Shown piece by piece: positions 27,732 to 36,434 of a DNA stretch of 64,000 nt (the first letter of the stretch is position 1; the number at the start of each line of letters is the position of its first letter). The notes beneath the pieces were generated by a model, which did not search any database, was not told the origin of the DNA, and worked only from the letters and a program-made list of their open reading frames with translations. The stretch spans positions 124,001 to 188,000 of the forward strand of contig JAHXHS010000002.1 of the NCBI GenBank assembly GCA_025656455.1, in the 5' to 3' direction. A program made the translations under genes and the position numbers. The stretch is from Candidatus Thiodiazotropha sp. (ex Epidulcina cf. delphinae) (GTDB lineage Bacteria > Pseudomonadota > Gammaproteobacteria > Chromatiales > Chromatiaceae).

Positions 27732-28226
27732 TCACCGAAAGCCATGTCTGAAACCAATCAAGTTGCCGGCTTTCGCCTGCTGCTCCGGCGTCAGGATAGC
27801 GTGGAGGTCACGGCTAGCAGTGGTGATCTTTTGCATCTGTTCCAGCCCTTGCTCATGGAAGATGAGACGCTGCTCTGGTGTTATCTGTCCCGATCCGAAC
27901 ATGGCTTGTCGATGCGCAAGCATCAAACCTGCCTTGCCTTTCATCGTCTCTGCGTAGGCATTCCAGGCAATCTCCTGGTCAGAAGTAATACCTATCGTGT
28001 CCTTCAGCCGTGTCAGTTGCTGATCCACATAGGCGACTGAATCACCGCGCATCATCAAGCCAGGTCCAACACCAAGATCATGCATTCCACCTGGTCCGCC
28101 CATCATCCCGTGGTGGCCACCCCAACCGGGGCCGAATCCACCGCGTGCAAATACACCTGTGGTCACACCAATGACGAGTGCGGAAGCCACTGCGATACAC
28201 AAATAGCGTTTAGTTGTCTGTTTCAT
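27732..28226 (-). CDS. Spy/CpxP-family periplasmic protein
   Basis: This 164-residue protein has a signal peptide ending near 'GVFARGG', then a Gly/His/Met-rich segment (GWGGHHGMMGGPGGMHD) and a helical domain with the family motif LTPEQQ near the C-terminus (a second, weaker copy reads ITPEQR). Such proteins are ATP-independent chaperones or metal-stress proteins controlled by CpxAR- or ZraSR-type systems. It is divergent from an OmpR-family regulator, as cpxP is from cpxRA. Confidence 0.85.
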   Translation of the reverse strand: MKQTTKRYLCIAVASALVIGVTTGVFARGGFGPGWGGHHGMMGGPGGMHDLGVGPGLMMRGDSVAYVDQQLTRLKDTIGITSDQEIAWNAYAETMKGKAGLMLAHRQAMFGSGQITPEQRLIFHEQGLEQMQKITTASRDLHAILTPEQQAKAGNLIGFRHGFR

Positions 28227-28331
28227 GACCGTCTCCTTTTGCGTTACACTGCATCAAATTCGTTGTTTAGCCTCATGGCTTGATTCTAATTAAACCGCAC
28301 TTGTGTAAGCACTCAATGTCAAATACAGGGC

Positions 28332-28352
28332 TTTTTGTAATCTTCTGTAACA
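28332..28352 (+). promoter_or_regulatory. CpxR-like direct repeat between the chaperone and regulator genes
   Basis: GTAA-N6-GTAA (28337-28350) within TTTTTGTAATCTTCTGTAAC has the 10-base period of CpxR boxes. Additional GTAAC elements occur at about 28376 (reverse) and just before the regulator start. It lies in the divergent 28227-28424 region, suitable for controlling both directions. The match is by eye only. Confidence 0.4.
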
Positions 28353-28424
28353 AGGGCTTGGGAAATTACTGCAGGTTACAATTCAATCCCGCACAGGCCG
28401 GAAAAACACTTTAGATTTGTAACC

Positions 28425-29150
28425 ATGAACACGCCAGAAGACCATATATTGGTTGTTGATGATGACCCCGAAATCCGCCACCTGCTCAAGTCCTATCTGG
28501 AAAAGAACGGCTACAAGGTCACCTCGGTAGCAGAAGGTAACGGAATGTGGATGGCTCTGGGCCAGGCTAGATTGGACCTCATCATTCTTGATCTAATGCT
28601 GCCGGGGGTTGACGGAATGGAGCTATGCCGCACACTACGCACACGCTCCAAAATACCGATCATCATGCTGACGGCAAGGGGTGACGAGATGGACCGTATC
28701 CTGGGCCTGGAGATGGGCGCGGACGACTATTTGGCCAAACCGTTTAGTGCCAGGGAACTGCTAGCCCGGATCAAGGTGGTGCTGCGCCGGGTAAGAGAGT
28801 TGCCAATTGATCCACTAGTGGACGCACCGAAGAAGCTCACCTTCTCTGAATGGACACTGGATACACGAGCACAACACCTCATCTCACCCGATGCTGTGGT
28901 GGTGCCTTTGAGCCATGCCGAGTACCGACTGCTACATGTCCTACTAAACCACCCTAACCGGGCTCTCACCCGCGACCAATTACTTGATTTGACCCAGGGG
29001 CGGGACGGAGGACCCTTTGATCGTAGCATCGACGTCCTTATCGGCCGATTGCGCCGACGACTCGGCGACGATGCCAAGCAACCGGCATTGATCAAGACCG
29101 TACGCGGTCGGGGTTACTTGCTTGCGAGCAAGGTCACTTCAACAATCTGA
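28425..29150 (+). CDS. OmpR/PhoB-family response regulator (CpxR-like)
   Basis: The 241-residue regulator has a receiver domain with acidic DDD (12-14), phosphoacceptor Asp56 (LIILDLMLPG) and the conserved Lys in 'DYLAKPFS'. A C-terminal winged helix follows ('LTRDQLLDLTQGRDGGPFDRSIDVLIGRLRRRLGDD'). It is paired with the kinase 17 bases downstream. Position opposite a Spy/CpxP-like gene points to envelope or metal stress. Confidence 0.9.
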   Translation: MNTPEDHILVVDDDPEIRHLLKSYLEKNGYKVTSVAEGNGMWMALGQARLDLIILDLMLPGVDGMELCRTLRTRSKIPIIMLTARGDEMDRILGLEMGADDYLAKPFSARELLARIKVVLRRVRELPIDPLVDAPKKLTFSEWTLDTRAQHLISPDAVVVPLSHAEYRLLHVLLNHPNRALTRDQLLDLTQGRDGGPFDRSIDVLIGRLRRRLGDDAKQPALIKTVRGRGYLLASKVTSTI

Positions 29151-29167
29151 AGAAGGTTTTCAGGGCC

Positions 29168-30571
29168 ATGCATATTTTACCGAAATCACTCTTCGGCAGG
29201 TTGGTGCTGGTGCTGTTGACGGGCTTGGTCCTGGCACAGCTGCTATCGGCTTTCATACTATTGCGTGACCGGGGACAGGTACTGTACGAATCCATTCGAG
29301 AGAACTTGATCCACCGTACGGGGGGCATTGTCCGTCTCCTCGACTCCCTCCCCTCCCTGGATCGCCAACAGCTACTGCCGCTATTGGCCAGCCCGGAACT
29401 ACGCATCACCCTGTCTGATCAACCGATTTCAATCCCACAAACGATTCAGGACTCCGGCCTCGCATCGAAGGTGGTTCGGGACCAGCTTCTCAAACAGCTA
29501 CCGCAACATACCGAGATTCGAGTTTCCCTCGAAGGCTCGGTCATGGAACCGCAGATGCCTTCGATGCACCGCCGACACATGATGGGAGATGGTCTCATGT
29601 CGGGACCCTGGGCCTATATGCACGGACTGCATACCATGGCACGGTTTATCCACGTCCAGGTGCAGTTGCAGGACGGTTCCTGGGTAAGCTTCGAGCACGG
29701 CCTACCCGAGCATATCTTCAACTGGCCGGCTCGGCTCCTCATTGTCCTAGCTGTTTTGCTGGTCAGCGTGATATTGCTGTCGCTCATCAGCGTGGGTTCA
29801 ATCATACGACCCTTGCGTAACCTCAGACAGGCGGCCGAAGGCCTCGGCAAGGATATCCGACAGTTGCCACTCCAGGAGACCGGTCCTACTGAAGTCAAGG
29901 AGACGGCAAAAGCCTTCAACACCATGCAAAACCGACTCAAGAACTATATCGAAGACCGAGCCGGTATCCTCGCAGCAGTCTCACATGATCTCAAGACACC
30001 ACTGACCCGAATCCGTCTACGCACCGATTTGATGGACGATGAGGAACTGCGGGCGAAGACCCAAAAGGATCTTGATGATATGGAGTCCATGGTAAGCGCG
30101 ACGTTGGACTTCATGAGGGGTACTGAAACCAGAGAGCGAAGCCAGCATTTGGACCTGATGGCGCTCCTGGAAAGCGTTCAGGGGGATATGCAAGAAGCAG
30201 GTAAGCATGTCCAGCTCAAGGAACAAACGATCGAGCCCTATAATGGCAAACCGCTAGCCCTACAACGCTGCATCGTCAACCTGGTTGAGAATGCCGTACG
30301 CTATGGCGGGCAGGCCGACATACGGGTTGAGGATAGCAAAGCAGAGGTTGTCATTTTCATTGATGACAACGGCCCCGGCATCCCCGAGGACGCCCTGGAA
30401 AAAGTATTTGAACCGTTCTTCCGTTTGGAAAACTCTCGTGCACAAAAGACAGGGGGAACGGGCTTAGGTCTTGGCATTGCCCGAAATATCGCACGTTCCC
30501 ATGGGGGTGAGTTGACGTTGTATAATCGCGCCAGGGACGGATTATGCGTCAAACTAAACCTGCCAAGGTGA
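29168..30571 (+). CDS. EnvZ/CpxA-type sensor histidine kinase with Met/His-rich sensor domain
   Basis: This 467-residue membrane kinase has helices at about 10-32 and 178-203, a periplasmic domain between them, HAMP (about 203-250), the H-box 'AAVSHDLKTPLTRIR' with His263, and an ATPase domain ('NLVENAVRYGG', 'DDNGPGIPEDALEKVFEPFFRL', 'GTGLGLGIARNI'). The sensor domain contains a cluster of Met and His (SMHRRHMMGDGLMSGPWAYMHGLHTM, 122-147), suggesting copper or silver sensing; that last point is inference. Confidence 0.9.
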   Translation: MHILPKSLFGRLVLVLLTGLVLAQLLSAFILLRDRGQVLYESIRENLIHRTGGIVRLLDSLPSLDRQQLLPLLASPELRITLSDQPISIPQTIQDSGLASKVVRDQLLKQLPQHTEIRVSLEGSVMEPQMPSMHRRHMMGDGLMSGPWAYMHGLHTMARFIHVQVQLQDGSWVSFEHGLPEHIFNWPARLLIVLAVLLVSVILLSLISVGSIIRPLRNLRQAAEGLGKDIRQLPLQETGPTEVKETAKAFNTMQNRLKNYIEDRAGILAAVSHDLKTPLTRIRLRTDLMDDEELRAKTQKDLDDMESMVSATLDFMRGTETRERSQHLDLMALLESVQGDMQEAGKHVQLKEQTIEPYNGKPLALQRCIVNLVENAVRYGGQADIRVEDSKAEVVIFIDDNGPGIPEDALEKVFEPFFRLENSRAQKTGGTGLGLGIARNIARSHGGELTLYNRARDGLCVKLNLPR

Positions 30572-30700
30572 TTTTTTAGCGGACTTGATCCACGTGGTTG
30601 GTCTCAACGACACCGGCCTTGCCTCAGCCGTATTTAGCACCTTCACAATGTGGAATCTATCCAAAATCAAAGTGGCATTAGGGCGTGGAAATACCTTTTC

Positions 30701-32086
30701 TCAGATTGGACTTATATGGAAAGTCAGTATTACTCGAGTTCCAATCTCATCATCACTATTCAGTACCACTGTACCACCATGCTCTTCCACCACACGCTTG
30801 ACCAAGCCTAGACCCAGACCTGTACCTTTGGACTTGGTGGTAAAAAAAAGCTCAAAGGCTCTTTGCAGAACCTCCTCACTAAGAGTTTCACCGACATTTG
30901 TTATCTTTAAAGTCAGTTTATCCTCTTCGCGTTGCAATAAAACGCCGATCTCGCTTCCTTGGGGACTGGCTTCTATGGCATTTTTAATCAGATTTAACAG
31001 AACCTGGTGGATTTGTTCTTTGTCTACGCGCATTGCCGTGCAATCGGTGCAACTGTCATATTTCAAGTGGATCCCCTTCTCTTTCATGAGGGGCTCCTGC
31101 TGCTTGAGCACTTTACTAAGCAAACGGTCCATATCCACTGGTTTGGCGGACAGATTGACCGGACTCACATAATCCAGGGTTTCCGACAAGAGGCCATCCA
31201 ACCGGTCAACTTCGCCCAGTACCAAGCCTACGCGCCGATTCTCCCGATCATCAAGAGTGGCCGAACTCTTCAATCCTGATAGCGCAAGTTTGATAGAAGC
31301 CAGAGGGTTTCGCATCTCATGTGTGAGCACCGAGGCCATCTGGCCGATGGTTGCGAGTCGTGTCTTAAGAAGCACCTCAGCATGGGCCGCCTCCAGCGCC
31401 TTTGTTCGCTCCCAGACCTGGGACTCCAGACGCCGCTCGTAGATCCTGCCGATACTACGCATAGCGTAGTAACCCAAAAGAGTAATCAGGATATAGGTCA
31501 ACAGTAGAACAGCATCCAGATGCCAGTGAAGATCACCCATGAAATCGATCATAGTCTTTTGGTCATTCGCAATCCCGAGGACCCAACGATCAGGTTCAGG
31601 CATATTCATCTCCTGCAACCAGATAAGTATCGGGTGTTTATCGTCACCAAGAGCGCGTACCGCTCCATTTTCTTGCATTACAGCGGCTTGCGAACCATCT
31701 AACCTGGTTGCGTGTCCCAGCCAGCTCTGTTTTATAGGGACAGGAGAAGTGAACGGCCTTTCACTATCCACGATGAGCGCTTGGCTATTGAAATTGAGCA
31801 CGAAAATCCGAAAGCCGAAAGCTTTGTAGTCATTGATAGCATGCGACAATATACTTGCAACATCTTCCGAATTGCTTTGAACAGACAATTCGAGTTTAGA
31901 GATGAGGGCAGAGGCGATTTCCTGGTTGTGTTCGATATCATGAGCTATCAGTCGCTCCTGGAGATAGTTGACGACGTGGGCGGTCCCGGAAAGACCGATT
32001 CCTGCCACTATCAAACCCATCAGGACGAAGCTTAGCCAGGAAACCGTCGAGGGCTTCCATGCCATATTTTTGAATAGAGAAGTCAT
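30701..32086 (-). CDS. ZraS/HydH-like sensor histidine kinase
   Basis: The 461-residue kinase has two membrane segments (about 15-38 and 190-208) enclosing a periplasmic domain of some 150 residues, a short linker without a clear PAS domain, the H-box 'ASVLTHEMRNPLASIKL' with His256, and the ATPase motifs 'NLIKNAIEASPQG' and 'GTGLGLGLVKRVVEEHGG'. This NtrB/ZraS type normally phosphorylates a sigma54 activator, and such a gene diverges from it 117 bases away. Confidence 0.88.
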   Translation of the reverse strand: MTSLFKNMAWKPSTVSWLSFVLMGLIVAGIGLSGTAHVVNYLQERLIAHDIEHNQEIASALISKLELSVQSNSEDVASILSHAINDYKAFGFRIFVLNFNSQALIVDSERPFTSPVPIKQSWLGHATRLDGSQAAVMQENGAVRALGDDKHPILIWLQEMNMPEPDRWVLGIANDQKTMIDFMGDLHWHLDAVLLLTYILITLLGYYAMRSIGRIYERRLESQVWERTKALEAAHAEVLLKTRLATIGQMASVLTHEMRNPLASIKLALSGLKSSATLDDRENRRVGLVLGEVDRLDGLLSETLDYVSPVNLSAKPVDMDRLLSKVLKQQEPLMKEKGIHLKYDSCTDCTAMRVDKEQIHQVLLNLIKNAIEASPQGSEIGVLLQREEDKLTLKITNVGETLSEEVLQRAFELFFTTKSKGTGLGLGLVKRVVEEHGGTVVLNSDDEIGTRVILTFHISPI

Positions 32087-32203
32087 CGCTCAGTTCTCAT
32101 AAAAGATTATTGTTTCGTGAACGCCAGCAGCATTTTGATTGTCAATCCACTGTTACAAAGCATTAATATCAGTTCGACTTAATAATATCCACAAGGTTTA
32201 GCT

Positions 32204-33559
32204 ATGGCGAATGTTCTCATTATCGAAGATGACGAAGTATTCAGTGAGTTACTTGTCATGCATCTGGAGGATAGGAATCACGTACCTCATACTGCCAGTA
32301 CCCTGAAACAGGCAAGGCAGCTATTGGCGGAGAGTATTCCCGACGCCATTTTGCTGGACCAGCAACTTCCAGACGGCTTCGGTACCGATATTCTGAAGGA
32401 AATCGCCGATCATTCCCCCCACCCTCCTGTAATTATGATCACAGGCGTGAGTGACAACACTTTGGCCATTCAAGCAATGGGGCTAGGTGCCCATGACTTC
32501 ATTCGCAAGCCGATGGATGAGCTTGGGTTAGACACAACTCTAAGCAACGCACTGAAATCCCACCGCTTATCCCGTCAAGTATCAGCAATTACCAATACCC
32601 AGGACTATCAAGTAGATATTGGCCAAATCGTAGGTAGGAGCCCATCGATACTGGAGATCTGTAAGACCATTGGCAGCGTTGCCTCTCGTAATGCACCCGT
32701 TTTAATCACCGGGAAGAGTGGAACCGGCAAGGAGGTCGTGGCACGGGCTCTCCATAATCACTCCGGTCGTACTGGACTGTTTCTCCCCATCAATTGTTCA
32801 GCATTAGCTGAGAATCTGTTGGAGAGTGAGCTTTTCGGCCACGAAAAAGGCAGCTTTACAGGGGCTATAGTCCGTAAGGAAGGCAAATTCGAGCAGACTG
32901 CCGACGGCACCCTTTTTCTCGACGAATTGGGTGAAATGTCTGCCTCTCTGCAGGCAAAACTGCTTCGGGTAATCCAAGATGGAAGCTTTGAACGGGTTGG
33001 CGGCACTCAGACAATGCGCTCAAACGCACGAATACTTGCCGCCACCAACCGTGATCTCAAAATAATGGTCGGTGCGGGCCACTTTCGAGAGGATCTTTTC
33101 TATCGACTGAACGTAGTACACATTCATTTGCCCTCCTTGCGTGAACGCATGGAAGACCTGCCACTGCTCACCGAATATTTACTTTCTAAAATCAATGCCC
33201 TGCAACATACGGCAGTGAAACATATCGCAGAAACTGCATGGCGCCGCATGAAGGAGTACCAGTGGCCCGGAAATATCAGGGAGCTGGAGAATATCCTCAC
33301 CCGTGCAGCCGTTCTCGCGCGCAGTGATACTATTACCGCAGACTTGCTCGCCTTGCCAGATAGCATTGAGACTAAGGGTTTTGAGACCAATAAAATAATA
33401 GATGGTATCCCACCACAACTTCTCTCCCTAGATGAGCTCGAGAATGAGCATATAAAGAAAATCCTGGAATATACTCATTGGCACAAGGGAAAGGCATGCG
33501 AAATACTGGGCATATCCAGGCCAGCGTTAGACCGAAAAATCACTAAATATGAACTATAA
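32204..33559 (+). CDS. NtrC/ZraR-type sigma54-dependent response regulator
   Basis: The 451-residue protein has a receiver domain with Asp52 (AILLDQQLPDG), an AAA+ domain with Walker A 'GKSGTGKEVVAR', the sigma54-contact loop as GSFTGA, 'LFLDELGEMSASLQAKLLRVIQ' (Walker B) and the sensor region 'YRLNVVHIHLPSLRERMEDLPLL', and a Fis-type helix-turn-helix at the end (KACEILGISRPALDRKI). It should activate sigma54 promoters, and two candidates lie directly downstream. Confidence 0.92.
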   Translation: MANVLIIEDDEVFSELLVMHLEDRNHVPHTASTLKQARQLLAESIPDAILLDQQLPDGFGTDILKEIADHSPHPPVIMITGVSDNTLAIQAMGLGAHDFIRKPMDELGLDTTLSNALKSHRLSRQVSAITNTQDYQVDIGQIVGRSPSILEICKTIGSVASRNAPVLITGKSGTGKEVVARALHNHSGRTGLFLPINCSALAENLLESELFGHEKGSFTGAIVRKEGKFEQTADGTLFLDELGEMSASLQAKLLRVIQDGSFERVGGTQTMRSNARILAATNRDLKIMVGAGHFREDLFYRLNVVHIHLPSLRERMEDLPLLTEYLLSKINALQHTAVKHIAETAWRRMKEYQWPGNIRELENILTRAAVLARSDTITADLLALPDSIETKGFETNKIIDGIPPQLLSLDELENEHIKKILEYTHWHKGKACEILGISRPALDRKITKYEL

Positions 33560-33623
33560 CGAATGATCAAATCCCGTAATCGACTTAATTGTGTACCCTG
33601 GTGCATTCCTTCCTTGACTTGGC

Positions 33624-33640
33624 TTGGCAATAACACTGCA
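33624..33640 (+). promoter_or_regulatory. Upstream candidate sigma54 promoter
   Basis: TTGGCAATAACACTGCA has GG at 33626-33627 and GC at 33638-33639 with exactly 10 bases between, the sigma54 -24/-12 spacing. It lies 65 bases after the NtrC-like gene. A dyad GTGAAA-N10-TTTCAC (33658-33679) follows and may be an activator site for the next promoter. Confidence 0.5.
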
Positions 33641-33770
33641 AACAAAATGAACGAATCGTGAAAATATTTATCGTTTCACACTATCTCAAAGAAAAGTCAC
33701 ACTGTCGTACTTATCTGATACTCATCAGTATCCTATTGTTTTATTTACAATATCACGCCATGTAAAAAGT

Positions 33771-33786
33771 TGGCACAGCAACTGCA
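33771..33786 (+). promoter_or_regulatory. Sigma54 promoter of the small secreted protein
   Basis: TGGCACAGCAACTGCA matches the sigma54 consensus TGGCAC-N5-TTGCA at all but one base, with GG-N10-GC spacing. A predicted start is near 33797, about 60 bases before the ATG at 33858. Dyads at 33717-33732 (GATACT-N4-AGTATC) and 33658-33679 are candidate binding sites for the adjacent NtrC-like regulator. Confidence 0.75.
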
Positions 33787-33857
33787 ATATCAATAACAAG
33801 CCGTCGAGAAAGACAGCTTTTCAAACATAATTCATATTGAAATATAGGGAATAAATC

Positions 33858-34127
33858 ATGAAGAAGATATTTGCAATCGCCAGCCTTGCCCTGTTGACTT
33901 CTGTTGTTTTGGCTCATGACAAGACATTCGGTGAAAACCCGGATATGTATGGTAGTCCACTGCTTGATCATGGCACTGCAGAGCGAGACCAGGCAGTACA
34001 GATGGGTATGGGCGATAACTACGCAAGCCAGCTTATTCCTCAACCGGCTGATCATACGCACAAAGCAGAACCGGCAGATTATTCCGTAAACGATCCTGAT
34101 AGCAATCAGGATATCCTTCCAAACTAG
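33858..34127 (+). CDS. Small secreted acidic protein under probable sigma54 control
   Basis: The 89-residue protein has a clean signal peptide (MKKIFAIASLALLTSVVLA) and a roughly 70-residue mature part rich in Asp, His, Met and Gln (FGENPDMYGSPLLDHGTAERDQ, ADHTHKAEPADYSVNDPDSNQD) without cysteines or clear secondary structure. I do not recognise a family. AGGGA precedes the ATG. In ZraPSR systems the sigma54 target is a periplasmic zinc-binding protein; this may play a similar part, but the sequence is not ZraP-like. Confidence 0.75.
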   Translation: MKKIFAIASLALLTSVVLAHDKTFGENPDMYGSPLLDHGTAERDQAVQMGMGDNYASQLIPQPADHTHKAEPADYSVNDPDSNQDILPN

Positions 34128-34140
34128 ACAAATATAGGAG

Positions 34141-34434
34141 ACCCCCCAGCTCTGCTGGGGAGGCATGCTCAGTTTGACAGTTCCGGAAATCTCACAGTAA
34201 CTCCCATGTGTGAGCCGCCAAGCACCACACACAGGAGAAACCATGAGATCAATAGGCAGTTTAAGTCACACGCGCTGGGAGTGTGAGTACCACGTTGTGT
34301 TCATCCCGAAGTATCGGAAAAAGGTGATATTCGGGCAGGTTCGATATGAGTTGGGAACAGCAATTGAACTGGAAGAACCTTTAGAGGGGGCAAACAGGAT
34401 TTGTGAAGTGAAGTCCGGCACTGGTTGCGCTTAA
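34141..34434 (+). pseudogene. tnpA: Broken IS200/IS605-family element with tnpA remnant
   Basis: A subterminal hairpin (CCCCAGC-TCT-GCTGGGG, 34144-34160), as at IS200 left ends, is followed by an ATG at 34243 with AGGAG upstream. The frame starts with the IS200 transposase N-terminus (HTRWECEYHVVFIPKYRKKVIFGQ), then loses similarity and stops after 63 residues, so the HUH motif and catalytic Tyr are gone. It is dead and lies just outside the prophage end. Confidence 0.75.
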
Positions 34435-34461
34435 AAAAACAGTTATCGGATAACCGATAAC
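34434..34461 (-). terminator. Terminator of the tRNA-Lys gene
   Basis: On the minus strand GTTATCGG-TTAT-CCGATAAC is followed by TG and seven T residues. It lies 23 bases past the 3' end of the tRNA fragment and is presumably the original terminator left with the displaced 3' half. Confidence 0.85.
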
Positions 34462-34483
34462 CGTTTAATTTTATAGTCTTTAT

Positions 34484-34530
34484 TGGTGGGTCGTGCAGGG
34501 ATCGAACCTGCGACCACCTGATTAAAAGTC
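34484..34530 (-). other. 3' half of tRNA-Lys(UUU): prophage attachment site
   Basis: The minus strand reads from the anticodon loop (GACTTTTAATC) through the T-arm (GGTTCGATCC) to the acceptor end ACGACCCACCA. Only the 3' 47 bases are present; the D-arm side is replaced by unrelated A/T-rich DNA. This is the hallmark of integration at a tRNA 3' end, leaving a fragment at one border and the intact gene at the other. The complete gene should lie beyond the right edge. Confidence 0.88.
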
Positions 34531-34646
34531 TAGAATACTATCTATATAAATCAATGCCTTAGAATAATATGTTGACGGTTTTTTCTTTCGTCACGCCTTT
34601 AAAAATCAATACATTATGAATAGGTTGACGGTAAATATTTATGAAG

Positions 34647-35060
34647 TCACTCGTAATTCTGGCCCAGTATCTCAGCGGCTCGACCGACGGCTATGAGCCC
34701 TTGCGACTCCATGTATTTAACGCCGTCGATCAGATCCTGATTATCGGAGTCGATCGACCGCGCCGCTTGCAGCGTGAACATAAACGCCCCGACGATGGGG
34801 TCGGTCGATTGAGCGGCAACGATTGCCGCCTTCTCGGTGATCGTGAATCGCCGTAGTAGCTCGGTCGGTGTTATTTGATACACAGCAGGGGCCGGACCGG
34901 GATCGGGCGGCGTTGGCGCGGAGAATTCCACGCCGTCATACGCCCAGCCAGGCCCGACAGCCGGCTGCGCTGTCACATCCACCATGCCTGGGTGGTCGAG
35001 CGTTGGAGATACGATGGCGTTTATTACAACCCCGTTTTCGATTATCGCTAGTCTATGCAT
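34647..35060 (-). CDS. Tail-fibre-associated small protein
   Basis: The 137-residue protein starts MHRLAIIENGVVINAIVSPTLDHPG at 35060 with AGGGG upstream. The N-terminal 'IIENGVVxNxI' and central 'GPGWAYDGVEFSAPTPPDP' are typical of short proteins encoded after phage tail fibres, sometimes annotated as fibre-assembly or tip proteins. The C-terminal half is helical. It is the leftmost prophage gene. Confidence 0.55.
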   Translation of the reverse strand: MHRLAIIENGVVINAIVSPTLDHPGMVDVTAQPAVGPGWAYDGVEFSAPTPPDPGPAPAVYQITPTELLRRFTITEKAAIVAAQSTDPIVGAFMFTLQAARSIDSDNQDLIDGVKYMESQGLIAVGRAAEILGQNYE

Positions 35061-35071
35061 AAGTCGCCCCT

Positions 35072-36019
35072 TTATTCGAACCACGTAATGATACAGATAC
35101 CGTCGGCACCGTTTCCGCCGGCGTATGGCGTGGTTGTCGTGTCAGAACTAGCACCGCCACCGCCGCCACCAGTATTCGCAACCGCATCGCCACCGTTACC
35201 AATAGCGCCGCTCGCACCGCCGCCGTTGGCAGGCGATCCGACTAACACACCATAAGACACGTGGTTTTGTGTGATTACACCGCTGCCGCCGACACCGCCG
35301 CCGCCATAACCGTATAACCCAGGCCCAGGCTGGTTAGGCGCATAACGCGAAGCATAGGTACCACCACCGCTCCCCCTGTAGCCGAAAGTTGACGCACCCG
35401 CCAGGCAATACGCAGACTGAACAATATCTAGCGGCACAGCGGGACCACCAGCGCCGCCGCCAGAACCGGCGATTCCATAGTCGATTCCCGAGCCACCAGT
35501 GTTCCCGTTGCCATCAACGCCTGGCTTGTCGAGGTTTACGTTAGCGCCACCACCACCACCCGTGCCACCGTATGCCGTCAGATTTGCGCCGTTGGTTATC
35601 GTGCTGTCACCGCCACTTGTGCCTTTGTTAGCCGAGAGGGTCGCGGACGCAGCACCACCCGCACCGCCCGCGCCTATTGTGACGGTTAAATTGCCGGTCA
35701 CTGCAAAATTCCGGGCAATCACTTGGCCACCGCCACCGCCACCGCCGCCCCTATTGATGGCATTCAGTGTCGAGGTTCCACCGCCACCACCGCCAGCCGC
35801 AACAAGTAGGACGTGAACGGAGTCAACACCCGCAGGACGGGTCCAGGTTCCGCTTGTGGTAAAAACCTGCGTTTTACGCACCGCCTTGGCGGTCGAGACA
35901 TTGGCGTCCAGTCGAGCCATCGTGGTGGTGTCGATATTGTCGAGATTGGCCGCGCGTGTCGCCGTCAACCGGGTAACGAGCGTTTGCACCTTACCCAGCA
36001 GTCCCATCAGTGTAATCAT
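35072..36019 (-). CDS. Glycine-rich tail fibre/adhesin
   Basis: This 315-residue protein has a helical N-terminus (about 1-50, 'LVTRLTATRAANLDNIDTTTMARLD') for attachment, then 'TSGTWTRPAGVDSVHVLLVAAGGGGGG' and many poly-Gly runs to the end, the pattern of glycine-rich phage adhesins. It ends 'GADGICIITWFE'. It probably contacts the host receptor. Confidence 0.7.
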   Translation of the reverse strand: MITLMGLLGKVQTLVTRLTATRAANLDNIDTTTMARLDANVSTAKAVRKTQVFTTSGTWTRPAGVDSVHVLLVAAGGGGGGTSTLNAINRGGGGGGGGQVIARNFAVTGNLTVTIGAGGAGGAASATLSANKGTSGGDSTITNGANLTAYGGTGGGGGANVNLDKPGVDGNGNTGGSGIDYGIAGSGGGAGGPAVPLDIVQSAYCLAGASTFGYRGSGGGTYASRYAPNQPGPGLYGYGGGGVGGSGVITQNHVSYGVLVGSPANGGGASGAIGNGGDAVANTGGGGGGASSDTTTTPYAGGNGADGICIITWFE

Positions 36020-36023
36020 AGCG

Positions 36024-36431
36024 TTAACTCCAGGCGTGGCTCAGATAGGAGCCGTTGGCATCGTAGGAAAGCGTCATCTTGCCCAGGGGGTAGCCGGTGG
36101 CGCCCATGGGCTCGTAAAGGGTCCCGGCATTGGCCGAGTATGCGGCGACAATGATCTCTGGATTATCTGTCGCGCCCCCGGTCGTTCCCCAGGTGATCGA
36201 GAGCTTGATGCGCTCGGCCCCCTTGGCATAGACCGCTTGATCGGGTTTGGTCGGGTCGATGGCGGGCGTGCCGTCGCTGTCTTGCAGTTCGGCGCTCCAA
36301 CCAGGGAAGAATCCGCTTGCGATAATCGCGTCGCGCACCGCGAGCAGATTTTCTCGGGTGGAGTCGAACGCAACCGTGCCGTTTTCCGTTGTCGGGTCCG
36401 GCGTCGCCGGATTGAAAACCGTGTAGGCCAT
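36024..36431 (-). CDS. Phage tail protein of unknown role
   Basis: This 135-residue protein begins MAYTVFNPATPDPTTENGTVAFDSTRENLLAVRDAI and has a compact mixed fold ('AERIKLSITWGTTGGATDNPEIIVAAYS'). It lies between the tail tip and fibre genes with 3-5 base gaps, so it is likely a fibre-linked structural protein. I do not recognise the family. Confidence 0.6.
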   Translation of the reverse strand: MAYTVFNPATPDPTTENGTVAFDSTRENLLAVRDAIIASGFFPGWSAELQDSDGTPAIDPTKPDQAVYAKGAERIKLSITWGTTGGATDNPEIIVAAYSANAGTLYEPMGATGYPLGKMTLSYDANGSYLSHAWS

Positions 36432-36434
36432 GGG

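Noticed and set aside
34531..34646. Possible integrase or excisionase gene at the tRNA-fragment end
   Set aside because: The stretch is A/T-rich with two GTTGACGGT copies but has no reading frame. The integrase must lie beyond the window.
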